Positions 12,699 through 25,000 of a stretch of DNA of 64,000 bases are shown here, one piece after another. The position numbers and the translations under genes are program-made. Origin of the DNA: Guyanagaster necrorhizus. Lineage: Eukaryota; Basidiomycota; Agaricomycetes; Agaricales; Physalacriaceae. The stretch lies in assembly GCF_019112545.1 (NCBI RefSeq), contig NW_025064889.1:1161893-1225892 (forward strand). The letters run 5' to 3'. The notes below the pieces were generated by a model. It saw only the letters and a list, made by a program, of their open reading frames with translations, was not told where the DNA came from and ran no database searches. Each line of letters begins with the position of its first letter. The stretch's first letter is position 1.

Positions 12699-15617
12699 TT
12701 ACAACTCATCTCGTATCTCTTCCGGCGCCTGTAACGGCGCTTGCTGTTCGTCCGTCCGTGGTATTGTCTCCTCATCCTTGACTTCCTCCTTTACCGTCGC
12801 CTCCACCTTCTCGGCTGTCGGCGTCACCGTCTTTCTCGGCTTCGACACCTTCCTCTTCCACAATTTTTGCAAATGCTGCTCTAGCATCTTCGCCCTTGCC
12901 TTCATCTCCGTCGTCTCAATCACTGGATCCTGGTTCAGTTTGACCGATTTTTGTTTCTCCACCCACGTGTTCAGCCACGTCTCATGCTCCTTCAGCGTCT
13001 TCTCTAGCGCATCTAGTTCTTCCTTAGTCCATTTTGACGGAAGGTCTTCCTCCGCTTCCCTTGTGAGGTTCTGCCTCGCCTCTGCGAGGAACAGTCGGGT
13101 GCTCCAGTTCCACATCTGGCTGTTGTTTAGCGCTTGAGGGAAGTTGGCGATTTCAGTATAGCGATGCATAATAGGTCTCTCGAGGGTCCTAAAATAGTAA
13201 ACGTGTCAGCGAAGCTACAAAAACAGAAACACAACGCGTACTCTAAAGCTATACGCTTGTCCAAGAACTGCGACGTTTCGGAGACATCACCCTTATCGTG
13301 AAGCCAAGTTATTGTCTCCTGTAGTTTCTCTGCAATAGCGGCACGCTCAGACTCCTGCGAGCACTCCTTGAACGGCGTATCGCGGTTCTCAGGATCAAGG
13401 AGGTCTCGTAACTTGTACAAGTAGCTCTCTAGTGTGTTCCTGGCCTCCTCTTTGCGATTCTTTGCAGCCTCATCCATATCGAGTTCTCTTAATCTAGAAG
13501 AGTAGATAGTTAGTTCCATAGACACAATAAGAGGCGCGACCGAACCTTCGACGAGCCACCCGCTTCTCTTCAACAGTCATCGGAGGTATAGATGTGAAAT
13601 GCACAGTCAGGTTCAAAGGAATGGTCGTCAAGTCCTTCAGATCCACTTTCTCAGCCTTCGCTTCTGATGATGCCGATGCGGAAGGCGCAGCGTCAGACGC
13701 AGAGGAAGCATCTGCGGCATCCTCTGTCTTTTTCTCATCGTCGGATGACGAAGATGAGCTACCGCCTCCGAAAAGACCTTTCAGCTTGCCTGTACGATGG
13801 AATCATTTAAATCTGATCTTTTAATTGCAAAACCTTGACATACCTGCAATAGACTCGTCCTTTATTTCCCCAAAAGCCACTGCTTCGGTAACGGAAACGA
13901 ATCCAGATTCAGAGAGCATCAGGGTAGCCTTAACCACAGGATCAATGGCGCCACGCTCAGTAAGATTACCAATAGCATCAGCAACGCCCGACACCTCTAC
14001 CTCCAGTATGCGATTGGGAAAGCCTCTATGCAAATCTTGAAAAATAGTCACGAACTCACTAAGAGGAGTAACTTACGGAACAAGTTGAGTCTTATAATCC
14101 AAGAATATATCGAAATCTTCCTTCCGCTTCAGGTTCAGCGTCTTCTTAGAACCCGTCTTGGACCCGGCAGGGAAGATAGTGGTAGAAATACTACGAGGTT
14201 TGGCATTGGAAGATGCCGGTGCGGAGAAATAGGATGCCTGTATATCGTTGAGGCCAATATCCTGGACCTTGATATTCTTCGTCTTGAATTGACGACTGAG
14301 GCTGGCGCCATGAAGACCGGCACCCAATACGGCAGCCTCATCAGCATTGACGTTGAGAGCAATCTTGTCACTAAGAGGGTGATTAGCAACCAGAGCAGCA
14401 GAGGACAACGACGGAGACATACTCCCCGACAGCGGCTTTCACGGCAGCCTGGATCATGGGCGTACGCGTGCTACCTCCCGTCAATATAACAGACGTTATG
14501 TCATTTAGACTAAGCCCAGCATTTGCTAACGCGTCGTGGATGGGCTGGATGTATTTTCCCTTCAAGTCCGCACAAGCAGTCTCGAACGACGCTCTAGTGA
14601 CTTTTGTCCGGAAGTCGATATCAAAGGCTACACTCTCCACAGATGCAACAGCCTCGGTATTCGCGCTGAGGATGGCCTTGACGCGACTCGCCTCCTTCCA
14701 CAGCTTCGCCATGCCCCGCTTGTCCTGGCGTATGTCCTTCTTATGTTTGTTAACAAACTCATCTACCAGCAGTTCCCTTAGCCGGCGATCCAACTCTGTA
14801 CCACCAATTGTGCGGTCATAACCCACACCTGCGACAACAATGTGGGTCGCCGGTGTATCGCTCTTCGATGATGAATCCGTACTGAACGACACCACGGTAG
14901 CGCGAACAGACGATGCACCAGCATCGTAGATGATATGGTATTCCTGCTTGGGAAAGGTACGCGTCATGGCGTAATTCACCGCCACGGCTGTTCCGTCATT
15001 GATGAGGGCAAGGGTGCGCAGGCCGGATATCTCGATGGCGTCCGCAACTGCGTCACGTTCGAACTGAGTGTAATAGGGCGGGACGGTAACAATAACGTCG
15101 GAGACTTTTTCCTCGCCTAGCGTTTCAGCCAGAGATTTGATGTAAGAGAACTGCATAGCGATGAGCTCTTCGACGCTCCATTCAGTGCCATCGCTCTGCC
15201 GGAGGGCGACGGTCCTGCGCGACGTTTCGACAAGGTCAGCGGAGGAGATGGTTGTGTAGTAGGAAACTACATCAGACTGGAATGGTACGGCTTGGAGAAA
15301 TTTTAACGAGGAGAATGAATCGGAAGGAAACCGCGATGCCTGGCAAAAGTTAGGAATAAAGAATTGCAGGCATCGAAGGTATTGCGCACCAGATTAAAGG
15401 CATCTGTGCTGAATAATCTGTCGTTATTCTTCCACGCCACGACCGACTGTATCTTTCTCTTTGAGTCCTTGTTCAGTAACACGTCGAACGGCAGCCCTGG
15501 CTTCATCAACGACGCCTTGATCCAATCCGTGCCATAGTCGATGGCAAGTACAGACCCGAACGCCGATGGAAGAAGAGAAAACACAGAAATAAGATACCAG
15601 ACGTATAATGTACGCAT
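12699..15617 (-). CDS. LHS1: ER-lumenal Hsp70 of the LHS1/GRP170 (HYOU1) class
   Basis: This large Hsp70 relative acts in the endoplasmic reticulum as nucleotide exchange factor for the BiP/Kar2 chaperone and aids protein import and folding. The start at 15615-15617 gives a signal peptide (MRTLYVWYLISVFSLLPSAFG) directly followed by the first phosphate-binding motif VLAIDYGTDWIKA. An intron at about 15310-15365 joins FNL to ASRFPSDSF. The long exon 15156-14383 encodes the rest of the ATPase domain, including SDVIVTVPPYYTQFERDA, GLRTLALINDGTAVAVNYA and ITSVILTGGSTRTPMIQAAV. The substrate-binding region and a charged helical extension follow. The C-terminus is RDEL before TAA (12699-12701), a retrieval signal of the K/HDEL type. 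The long insertion and extended helical tail separate it from ordinary BiP. Confidence 0.92.
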
Positions 15618-16740
15618 TTCGAAAGCTAGTAGAATGGAAAGATGAGCATGAGCTCTGTCGTGGAGGTTCGTTAACGAATCCGAAAATGGCAGTCGCCACG
15701 TATTGAGCGAAACCTCCAAGTTGGGACGAATACGGATCCTTCGGGCCGGAGTCACCCTTGCGGTCGACCATAAGCACCAGGTGTTTGGACGCGATATAGG
15801 CTCAAAATCCAACTTTCATGAGTAAGGGGAAGTGTTTTGTTACGGAAGAGCATCTTGAAGGCCAGAAGGCTCAGTTTCAAAATCTTTTACATACGTTCTG
15901 AAGGTCTGCAGAACTCTTTATCTTCCACCGGAATAGCAGGGGATCAGAAACCTGGCGCTGTTTACCAGGACCAGAAATCAGGCGATGATGGAGGCAGGAA
16001 TGATCTGATGTAGAAGAGGTGAGCAAGACTTTCCTTGCTAGTATGTACTGCTGGTAACACAAACTTTTGAAGACTTCATCACCTCAGAACGGCCCAGCAA
16101 AGAAAGTTTTCTTGTACCCCAAACGTTTGAAGACGTTGCCGGGAGCTAGTAGAAGACAGCAGAAGAAGGACGCGAAAGCGACGGAACATGGGATGAGCGT
16201 TATGTTTCTTCCTTTATCCCGCAGCTGACGTTGGTATGTATGTAAAATGATATCGAGCCTTCATATATCCTCCCATGGCATCAACCTCTGGTGTTCGTTT
16301 AATACCGACATCCCTGTATTGACGAGTATTTATTACAACTGCAACACGAATTTCTCTCGTGGTGGCGACGCGTTGCATATAATACAACGGCTTAATGTTG
16401 TTTCGACGTTTGCTGCTACGAGTCGTTCCACGGCCCGATACTTTTACCTGACGTTTTTCCCTCTTTCCCCCGTCTCCCCGGTTTAGCCCGTATTTGTTAT
16501 TCCTACCGTATATATATAAGCCAGTACGCGTAGTGTAACTAGAGGTTTCCGCAATTGACCAAGCCTTTACGCCTGTCAGCGACTGCGCGAGCCTTTCGTG
16601 AGAGAAGTGACTTTCACCACCCTCTCATTTGCTTATCTTTCAGACCTAATCCAGAACTTTCCTTCATCTAGATAGTCACGCAAGAGAAATAAAAACTTTT
16701 CATATCGTCAAATACAGTGGGGTACATTTGGATTTCCTTC
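15618..16740. other. Intergenic, promoter side of LHS1 and 3' flank of the reductase gene
   Basis: I see no gene in this 1.1 kb. Frames on both strands are short and featureless. The left part must contain the LHS1 promoter. I did not find a convincing complete unfolded-protein-response element by eye. A TATATATATAA stretch lies near 16510. Confidence 0.45.
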
Positions 16741-18845
16741 CTACAATATTGCCTTTTCTTTACGCCAATACTGCAGCCACTTCTTCACATTTTCATCACC
16801 CAATTGTGGGAAACTCGCCTCACGAATCAATCCCGTCGAAAGATGAGGCACCCCAAACGCCTCTCTGTTCTTCCATCCTAGCGTCTCAGCATTCCCTTTG
16901 TAGTACGGAAGGACACGCTTTGCCAGCAATGTTGTCGGGTCCAATGACGAACTCTCTAGAACTTGTAGCCAATGGTCATAGGAAATGAGTTTAACGGCTA
17001 GTTCATGTGAAACGACTCGAGCTAAACTGACTTCGGGTGCACGAGATACATGACGGGGCCAGCAAATCCACATAGTCGACAATAGCATGCGCTGCCATGT
17101 GCACTGGTACCCTAGATACGAGCTAATAAACGGTAAACAAAATAGAGGTATAGAATGGACAGGAAGTACACACGAACCTTATCGTCATTGGGCAAGTAAC
17201 CGAGCACCATAGAACTCTGGATCATCGACGGAATCCACTCTTTCGCGTTCCAAGTCCCTTTAGGTCCTCCAGTGAGCTGGCCTACTCGAACAACGAGGTA
17301 GCGTAAGCCAGGAGCCAAGCGCAACAACTCCTGCGAAACCCATTTAGACTCGCCACGTCCCATTCCCTTCGCAACTTCTGCGTCAACGTGGGTTTCGGCT
17401 AATGGCCGGTCCTCATCGGCGCCTAGAAAAAGTAAGACAATGCCCATGAGTATGAAAGCAGATGAATGACTGACTCTGGAAAACAGCAATAGAGCTTGTG
17501 TAGGTAAGTCGAGCTCGCGAGGTCAGGGCTAGATCAATCACGTTGCGCAAGCCCCGGACATTAGCCTCGAAGGAAGATAGTCCTAAATTGAAATCCACCC
17601 GCCACGCTTGAACAAAGTCAGACAGATCCGACTTAGTCAAAAGGAATAACATATTATCTTACCGTTGTGAATGATATGCGTCACGGAGCCTATGATCTGA
17701 ACGAAGGCGGAAAGGTAAATACTTATTCAAGCCCCCAAAGTCAATGGTTCGCACCTCGACAAGAACTTGGGGTTTCGCCGATAAATCAGCTTCTAGCATA
17801 GTGACCTTCTCCATGCTAAAATCTATCCCATGACGGGAAACGCGTGCAGCTGCCTCTCATCGACGGACGCGTCTCCAAGTCTGTTCACGGCATAGATATA
17901 TTGGGCGTTCTCGTCCAAGACCAAGTCGGCTAAAATGTGAGATCCGAAGGCTCCAGTGGTGCCGGTAATGAGCACGACTTTCCTATTCCTTGCATCGGAT
18001 TTATTTTTGGGGATAATCACAAAGTCCTTTGAGTACTTGTCGACCATGGCTTGCATTGCATCTACCGGGGAGCCTGAACCAACGTGAATATGCTTTCCTT
18101 GAGCCACTTAGGCCAGGAACATTGCCAATTGAGCTATACCTGGGTACGTATAGACGAAGTTATCTGCAGTTTGACGGATATCAAGTTCGGCTGAATCCTG
18201 GAGAGCACGAAGGAGGATGTTTCGAATCCACGTCGCTTGTAAACTATCGATGTTAGTTCAGGTACCTCGATAAGTATGTGGTCCGTACCTATCGCAGCCA
18301 TGCTGGAAAAGATCGTCGTTGTCGGAAATCGAGTGAGAAAGGACCTGTAAAACAACGGTACCAACGAATTCCTCCGTGGATGCATCGTTCCATTCCGAAG
18401 GCGGGGGGATATTAGTTTGTGTGCTCTCTGCCACAGTCTCATAAGCAGCTAAGATCTCATTGCTATAGCCTGTAAGAATAACCTGTCGCCTGGGTACAGC
18501 GCACACATCATTACTTTGCTTGCATTAAATGAATAGATCATACCGCGCAGTATTCGTTGCCGTATAGGTAAAAGGCTTTGTTGGCTTTGCCACGATAACC
18601 ATCTACAACCATTTAGCAGTGGAGCCCATGCTCAGATGACTTGTGAGCTTGCCTCTTTAAATAGACGGGAATGTTGCGGTGCGAATTCGTTCATCCTTTT
18701 TACTGTGGGCCTACAGTAAGAGTTAGCAGCGGCTGGTTCCTCCAGGATGCGAAAAAAAAGTCACCATATCTGAATCCGGAAATGAGCGAGGGTGGTCTCG
18801 TCGGCAGGATCGAATGCGAATTGAGGTTTTGGTTCAACAAGAATT
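16741..18845 (-). pseudogene. Adenylate-forming reductase, 3' part (end of A domain, carrier domain, reductase)
   Basis: This is the downstream half of an NRPS-like enzyme with A-T-R order, a class that activates a carboxylic acid as its adenylate, loads it on a carrier domain and releases it by NADPH-dependent reduction. From the insertion point inward it reads ILVEPKPQFAFDPADETT (end of the A domain). The carrier domain follows as FQHGCDSLQATWIRN, in which the phosphopantetheine serine codon is split by an intron near 18245-18290. The reductase starts with the Rossmann motif VVLITGTTGAFGSHILADLV near 17930-17990 and continues through several exons to the stop at 16741. The half looks well preserved in itself, but it is cut from its promoter and first exons by 13.4 kb of retrotransposon, so I call it a broken gene. 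The substrate cannot be read from the sequence. Confidence 0.85.
18841..18845. repeat. Target-site duplication of the copia element (left copy)
   Basis: GAATT precedes the left LTR and is repeated directly after the right LTR at 32274-32278. Five-base duplications are standard for Ty1/copia integration. Confidence 0.9.
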
Positions 18846-18994
18846 TGTTGCAGGCAGGTTACTTTTACGCAGTGGATAATAGGCCAGACTGAGTACGATG
18901 GTCAATTGCTTAAAGGCAATTGACCGTCGACTCAGGACAAAACTGTCTATGCTTATATAAGGTTGACATCAGGTACTTGTGTCGTCCCGCAACA
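18846..18994 (-). repeat. Copia 3' LTR (149 bp)
   Basis: Starts TGTTGCAGG and ends CCCGCAACA on the plus strand. It differs from the right LTR at four positions by my count, all C/T or G/A changes at CpG sites. In the sense (minus) direction it carries a TATATAAG box and an inverted-repeat hairpin. Confidence 0.92.
18900..18925. repeat. Inverted repeat (hairpin) in the left copia LTR
   Basis: GGTCAATTGC, a six-base spacer TTAAAG, and GCAATTGACC form a perfect 10-bp stem. The right LTR has the same hairpin with a longer stem (13 bp). A C-to-T change at a CpG shortened it here. Confidence 0.85.
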
Positions 18995-19008
18995 CTCCCC
19001 CTTGACAC
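18995..19008 (-). other. Copia polypurine tract
   Basis: On the minus strand the bases just upstream of the 3' LTR read TCAAGGGGGAG, a purine run directly abutting the LTR. This is the expected plus-strand primer. Confidence 0.7.
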
Positions 19009-19009
19009 A

Positions 19010-20624
19010 ATACTTCTCAGAGCTCAAGACCCAACAGCCTGATCATGTGAGTCATCTTCTCCTTCCCTAAGGCCTTTGTGAAGATGTCAGCAGGCATGTC
19101 TTCTGTGCGAAGATGTTCAATGTGTATGTGCTCCCGCTCAACCTCGTCTCGTAACCAGTAGAAGCAGAGGTCAAGATGTTTGACATGACCGTGATGATCA
19201 GGATTGCGAGCGACAGAGAGAGCAGACTGGTTGTCAATCAGCAGTGGGGATGGCGACAGATGATGGAAGCCAAATTCTGTGAACAGGTTTCACAGCCACA
19301 GAATTTCCTGTCCAGCAGAGACGGCAGCCACATATTCGGCCTCTGTGGTTGATAAGGTTACTATAGATTGTAGCTGGCTCATCCAGCTGACTGCACCTGT
19401 GCCCGTCTTGACAACATATCCTGAGGTTGAGTGCCCATTGTCTGGGTTTCCACTATGATCTGCATCTGTGTATGTTTTGAACAGATCTGGGTTTGTGGCA
19501 TCAGGTGAATATGTCAATTTTAGGTCCATTGTTCCCTTTATGTATCTGAGAAGGCATTTCAGGGCCTCCCAATGCCTCAATCCAGGTTTTTTGCTGAAAC
19601 ATGATAGGACACTGACTGCAAAAGCTATATCAGGATGAGTGGTGATGGCCAGATATGCTACAGAGCCAAGGATCTGGAGATATGGGATATGCCACATGGT
19701 TTCCCATTCCTCTGGAGTAGCAGGGGACATTGAGCTGGATAGCTTAGTGTGTGGATCAAGAGGAGTACTGACACTGTTACAGTCAGATATTCTGGTATGT
19801 TCTAGGATTTTTTGGATGTACTGTGGTTGAGAGAGTGTGAGTGTTTGGTTTAGATGGTCTCTGTGTATTTTGACACTGAGAAGGAATGAAGTTGGACCTA
19901 GATCACAAAGTTTGAAGTGCTTCTTGAGATCATCGACAACATGTTGTGCAGACTCTATAGACTTTGTGGCAATTGTTACATTGTCAACAAACACCAGAAC
20001 AATAATCCAAGCATTATCTCTCTTGTACACCCATATGCTGTGTTCACAGCATACTCTGTCAAAGCCCATCTTGGTCATAGTGCTGTGGAGCTTTTTGTAT
20101 CATTCATGCTCAGCCTGCTTCAGTCCATAAATGGACTTGAAGAGATGAAGCACTCAGCTCTTGTCCTTTGTCTCGAATCCCTCTGGTTGTTGAAGGTATA
20201 CCTCCTCTTTTAGATCACCATTCAGAAACACTGATGAGATGTCCACACTCCAGAGCTCTAGGTCCTCAAGTGCAGCAAGAGTGAGGACTGTTCAGATAGC
20301 TGCCCATTTTGGAGTAAGAGAGAAGATTTCAGTGTAATCAAAACCTGGCCACTGTGAGTATCCTTTTGCAACATAGCATGCCTTGTAGCATTCAATGGAT
20401 CCATCAGGGTTACACTTCACTTTGAAGACCTATTTTTCACCTATAGCCTTTTGCCCTGGAGGAAGCTTCACAAGCTCAAAGGTGCCACTCTCCTGCAGTG
20501 CATTCAATTCCTGCTGAGCTGCCTCATACCATTTTTCACTTTTCTCTCCTGGCTGAGTCATCACCTCTGCAAGTGTCTTTGGTTCATCATTGGATGCAGA
20601 TGCTTGATTTGCTATCTCTACTGC
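19010..20624 (-). pseudogene. Copia reverse transcriptase and RNase H, degenerate
   Basis: From the nested insertion point, the minus strand reads EVMTQPGEKSEKWYEAAQQELNAL, then the classic copia RT blocks (GQKAIGEKWVFKVK, YTEIFSLTPKWAAI, VDISSVFLNGDLKEEVYLQQPEGF). The RNase H region follows with TDADHSGNPDNGHSTSGYVV and TEAEYVAAVSAGQEILWL, and after a stop DMPADIFTKAL at its end. In-frame stops interrupt it at several places. The catalytic YVDD motif reads FVDN (about 19980-19991), so the second catalytic aspartate is lost. The upstream part of the same frame continues on the far side of the gypsy element at 29219. Confidence 0.88.
20620..20624. repeat. Target-site duplication of the gypsy element (left copy)
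   Basis: ACTGC precedes the left gypsy LTR and recurs directly after the right one at 29214-29218. Both copies lie in the copia coding region. Confidence 0.9.
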
Positions 20625-21156
20625 TGTTAAGCCCAAATTCCACATGACTATCAACACGTGATAAACAGTTCAGTACCTTGCACTTCGGGTATGGCCGACT
20701 GAGTTCACTGATGTGTTAATAGAGATGTGAGGTCAAGGCATTGCAAGTAGCAGGAGCTCGAGATAAGATAGTGAAGTAAAACTTTAATTCAAGACTGGGG
20801 TATTACAGCGAGAACTAAGCTACTTAAATACTATTCTGTTATCGTGTTATAAATAACTGTTCACAAAAGATATTGTCTGCTGTAGAGCTGTTTTCCCTAC
20901 CATTGCCAGGCTCTCCACAAAAGCTGTTGTCTTGCTGCGGAGCTGTGGTTGTGCACTGCAATTTGAGGACAAAGAGAGCATTGTCTCTCCCTTCACAGCA
21001 CACAGCAGTGCAATAGGAGAATGACCGACTGGGTTGCTGAGCTAAGCATTCCCATGGTCATAAGCACTGGCCTAAGTGCTTTGACTAAGCAAAGATAGGG
21101 GTCATTTCTGAGAAAAAGGAAAGGAAAATAGGAAGAAAATAGGAAAAATCGTAACA
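20625..21156 (-). repeat. Gypsy 3' LTR (532 bp)
   Basis: Same length as the right LTR and differing at about 19 sites by eye, all of them transitions and with no gap. Both ends carry the TG...CA dinucleotides. Confidence 0.93.
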
Positions 21157-21175
21157 TTACCCCCTCTTTAAGACC
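21157..21175 (-). other. Gypsy polypurine tract
   Basis: On the minus strand the bases immediately upstream of the 3' LTR are TTAAAGAGGGGGTAA, a purine-rich tract directly next to the LTR. Confidence 0.7.
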
Positions 21176-21539
21176 ATTGTCCTGATAGTTAAGTTAGGGA
21201 AGTTCCCCCCCCTTGGCAGGAGATGGCCGATCTGCTGGATCCATCTGTCAGTTTGCAGATTCATAAAGACTTTGACCATTAGATTGGTTTTTAACTTGTC
21301 ACAGGATCTCGAACTGCGAGAGCGTTGCGCTGTTTGCATGTTCTGTTAGTTGGTTTGTTTTGCCACTCATTATGTCATGACTTTCGGTATGTTGTAGGCT
21401 GCCTGTGGATCTGTCGCATACATGGGACACATTGCTTCTCATTGTATGTCCCATAGTAATTTTGTTGTTTTGCAGTTCATAGTCATGAATTGCCTCTTCT
21501 GCATCCATGTATTTCTCATTGACTCATTAGTTCGATTCT

Positions 21540-22996
21540 GGCCCATAGCCCTTCCAGCTGACTAGATAGTCAACAGTTGTTTTCATGCCTCCGCCTCATG
21601 CTTTCATCTTTCACGTTTTGTGATTTAGAACTTTGTCGATTTCATAGTGTTCTTTATCATCGATGAGTTCCGGAGGAGGTGGTGGTGGTCGTTCTTGGTT
21701 TGGAAAGGCTGGTGCCATGTATGGTGTCAACAATGTTTTATTAAAAACATTATGAATTTTCCAAGTTGCTGGAAGCTGCAACTTGTATGTGGATTTATCG
21801 ATTTTCATGATCACCTTGAAGGGTCCTGTTTGTTTGTCTGCCAGTTTTTGCTTTGGCCATGGAAGATGCAGATTTGTGGTATCCAACCAAACTTTGTCAT
21901 TGGTTGAATACTCATGAGCTGGGCATTTGTGTTTGTCGTACTGCTTTTTCATTGTTAAGGCAGCCTTGTCAAGGGCAGTCTTGGTCTCCTCATGGATCTT
22001 TGTCATCGTTGATGCAAAGGTAGTTGAGGCTGGCATTATTGTATGGACTCGACCGGTTTGCACAACTGGTGGGTTTCATCTGTAGTTTACAAAGAATGGT
22101 GTTTTACCCGTTGTGGAGTGAATTCTGTTGTTGTGCTGGAATGCTGCAAGTGCGAGCCATTCTGTCCAGTCATCTTGTCTGTAGCTGATGAAAAGTCATA
22201 AGTACTTTTCAATTTCTTGGTTGGCCCGTTCTGTTTGGCCATCTGTTTGTGGATAGTATGCTGTCGAAGCATTCCTCTTGATATTCAGGAGTCGGTACAA
22301 ATTGTCCAAGAATTTGGAGACGAATTGTGGTCCTCTGTCTGAAATTACTACCTGAGGCATGCCATACTTTGCATAAACCTCATCTCATAGTATTTTTGCC
22401 CACCTCTCAGATGTTAATTCTGTTGAACAGGCGATCGGGATGATCACCTTCAAGAAGCGATCAACTATGACAATGATGGTATCATAGCCATCACTTTTGG
22501 GGAGTCCGGTTATCATGTCCACTGAAATGTGGGTCCATGGTGAAGAAGAGATCTCGTTCGGATGGAGCGGCGCTGGTCTGGGTTGTGTTGAAGTCTTGCC
22601 TCATTGGCAAACCTCGCATGCTTTGACATATCGGGTGATATCATAGTCCATCTTGAGCCACCAATATTCTCTCAAGACTAGTTCCTTGGTCTTAGCGATC
22701 CCGGGATGTCCGGCAGTTGCATGATTATAACATATGGTGATGATATCACCATGTAGTTTTTGATCCCTGGGGATGTAGATCCGTCCATCATAATGGATCA
22801 ATCCCTCTTCTTTCTTCAGCCCTCGCTCGTGGTTGAGTGATAGAGCAATTCTTTGATTCCACTTATGAGGATCCTGAGTGACACTCTTGATGCATTCGTG
22901 CATCTCTTCTTCCGTGGGCATTATCATTGCTTGGAAGTGTTCTGGTTGTAGTAGTATGACTTCTTTGTTGTCATCTCCTTCTTGATTGTGATCCAC
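21540..22996 (-). pseudogene. Gypsy integrase with C-terminal chromodomain, degenerate
   Basis: The segment 22996-22601 holds the HHCC zinc-binding part (NHATAGHPGIAKTKELV...YVKACEVCQ). The catalytic core follows in broken frames to about 22090. The stretch 22063-21611 continues with the post-core GPFKVIMKIDKSTYKLQLPATWKIHNVFNKTLLTPY block, typical of gypsy integrases. Just after the end of that frame, the minus strand reads YEIDKVLNHK and then YLVSWKGYGPESN. This matches the chromodomain pattern with its aromatic-rich WKGY core. Stops and a frame change separate these pieces. Confidence 0.8.
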
Positions 22997-23039
22997 TCTG
23001 CAGCTAAGGAAATCGGCCTTCTTGTTGGCTACTCCAGCC

Positions 23040-24350
23040 TTGTGATAGAGTGTATATTCGTATTGTGATAATTCTGTGACCCATCTGGCTTGTCTACGAT
23101 TAAGCTTTTAGGGTTGTCAGAAGTATCGAAGGTTCTGGTGATCTGTCCAGATCTCGAAACTTTGATTGGCTCCAATGAGGTAATGCTGCCATTTGGCAAG
23201 GGTGAGCATTATAGCAAGGAGTTCTTTATCATAGATTTCGTAGTTGCGCTCAGTCACTGTGAGTGCCTTTGACATAAATGCGACTGGTCACCATTTATTG
23301 TCTTGTTCCTGTGAGAGCACTGCTCCGACTGTGCCTTCACTAGAGTTGGCTTCTACTTGGAACTTTCCGTCTTGGCTTGGTATGGCCAGGATGATGTCTT
23401 CGGCTAATCGGCGTTTTAGATCATTAAATGCTGCCCATTGGGAAATTCCCCAACTCCATAGGGAATTTCTGGTTAATTGTGTCATCGGTCAAACTATTTT
23501 GCTATAATCGTGGATAAATCGTCGATAGAAGTTGGTAAATCCAAGAAATGACTGTAGTTCCTTCTTTTTGGTTGGTTCCGGCCAGTCAGTTACTCCCACT
23601 ATTTTGATGGGATCCATCCGAATGCTTCCTTCACTGATAATAACTCTGAGGTACTCTGTCTCTAGTACCTCAAACTCGCATTTCTCAGCTTTGAGGAAGA
23701 GTTGATGCTTCCTCATCAAGGATAGTACTTGTCATATGATCTGTCGGTGTTCCTCTTTGGTTTTGGACATAATGAGGATATCATCCAAATAGATTGTGAC
23801 CTTTTCAGTAGCAATGAGATCCTTGAAGATGTCATTCATCATCCACTGGAATGTGGCTGGTGAATTGGTGAGCCTAAAGAACATAACTGTCAGTTTGAAC
23901 AAACCACGGTTAGTCCGAAAAGCAGCTTTTCATTCATCACCTTCTTTGATATGTACGTTATTGTATCCCCACCGAACATCCAGTTTGGTGTAGTATTTTG
24001 TGCCCCAGAGTTTATCCATTAATTCCAAGATTAAAGGAAGTGGATAACGATTCTTGATCGTCATTTCGTTTAACTTCCGATAATCTTATACAGGTTGGAG
24101 CTTCCCATCTTTCTTTTTGATGAAAAAGAAGGGTGATGCCATTAGTGACTTTGATGGTTGGATTCTCCCACTAGACAAGTTCTCTTCTAAAAACTTGTCT
24201 AGTTCTTGTTGTTTGTTATTGCTAAGTGGATAACACTTGCAATCTAGGTTGGCATTGGCATTAGGGGTTAATTCGATGGCATGGTCTCAAGGTTTTGCAT
24301 CAGGTAGTTCGTCGAAACTTTCTTTTTTGAATAAATCCCGAAAATCATGG
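23040..24350 (-). pseudogene. Gypsy reverse transcriptase and RNase H, degenerate
   Basis: The reverse transcriptase core is recognisable on the minus strand. The catalytic motif YLDD at 23780-23791 ([12 protein letters not shown]) is intact. The connection domain GFTNFYRRFIHDYSKIV lies at 23489-23719. RNase H follows with FQVEANSSEGTVGAVLSQEQDNKW at about 23288-23480; the first aspartate of the usual VxxDAS motif reads as asparagine, or is degenerate. Several TAG/TGA/TAA stops split the frame. Confidence 0.85.
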
Positions 24351-24352
24351 GC

Positions 24353-25000
24353 CTACGTGGGTACCATCTCTTCGAATGTCTTCTCTTCTTTCTCTGCATT
24401 GGCTCTTGCTGCTAGGTCATTAGCATGGTGTGTTACTTGAATGTTAATGGCCCTCTGAGAGTCGATCGCAAGGATCATTTCACTATCTTCCATTTCTTTG
24501 TCCCATCTGTCCTCAGGGTCACTGTCCAGTAATTCGAACAGGATTCTCTGGCATCGACATTGGGCAAAGATGATGCATCTGGTCTTCCAATTGATTAATG
24601 GGTTATGTCTGATGAGCCAGTCATGTCTGAGGAATATTTCCTTAGTCCCCAAGTCAGTTACTGCCAAGTCGATTTGTTCCGAATAATCACCGATGGTGAG
24701 TCTGAGTTCAACATATTTGGTAATCGATCCAGCTTGGTTCTTAGTTCCATCTGCGTTATAAACGGGAATAGGGGCTGCCATTGCCCTAGTAAGCAATTTA
24801 TGCTTATTGACGAAAGCTCTGTTGATACTGCTTCTCATGCAGCCACTGTTAATTAAGGCAGTGACTGCATAGGTTGATCAGGATATCAATATCTCGATCT
24901 GGGCTTTAGTTAATAAGTCACGTCCTGGAATTTTAGTTCACCGGATGAATTTTCATGGGCCATGTAATTCATCCAACCATTCCAGGGCTCAACACCATTT
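24353..25000 (-). pseudogene. Gypsy aspartic protease region, degenerate
   Basis: The frame reads ALINSGCMRSSIN where active enzymes of this family carry a LIDSG-type active site, so the catalytic aspartate is now asparagine (codon at 24848-24850). Downstream, EIFLRHDWLIRHNPLINW corresponds to the conserved flap/hydrophobic block LGxDWLxxHNPxIDW of gypsy proteases. Confidence 0.8.

Noticed and set aside
18671..18892. Plus-strand frame crossing the left copia junction
   Set aside because: It spans the host gene and the LTR and is antisense to the reductase A-domain exon, so it is a chance frame.
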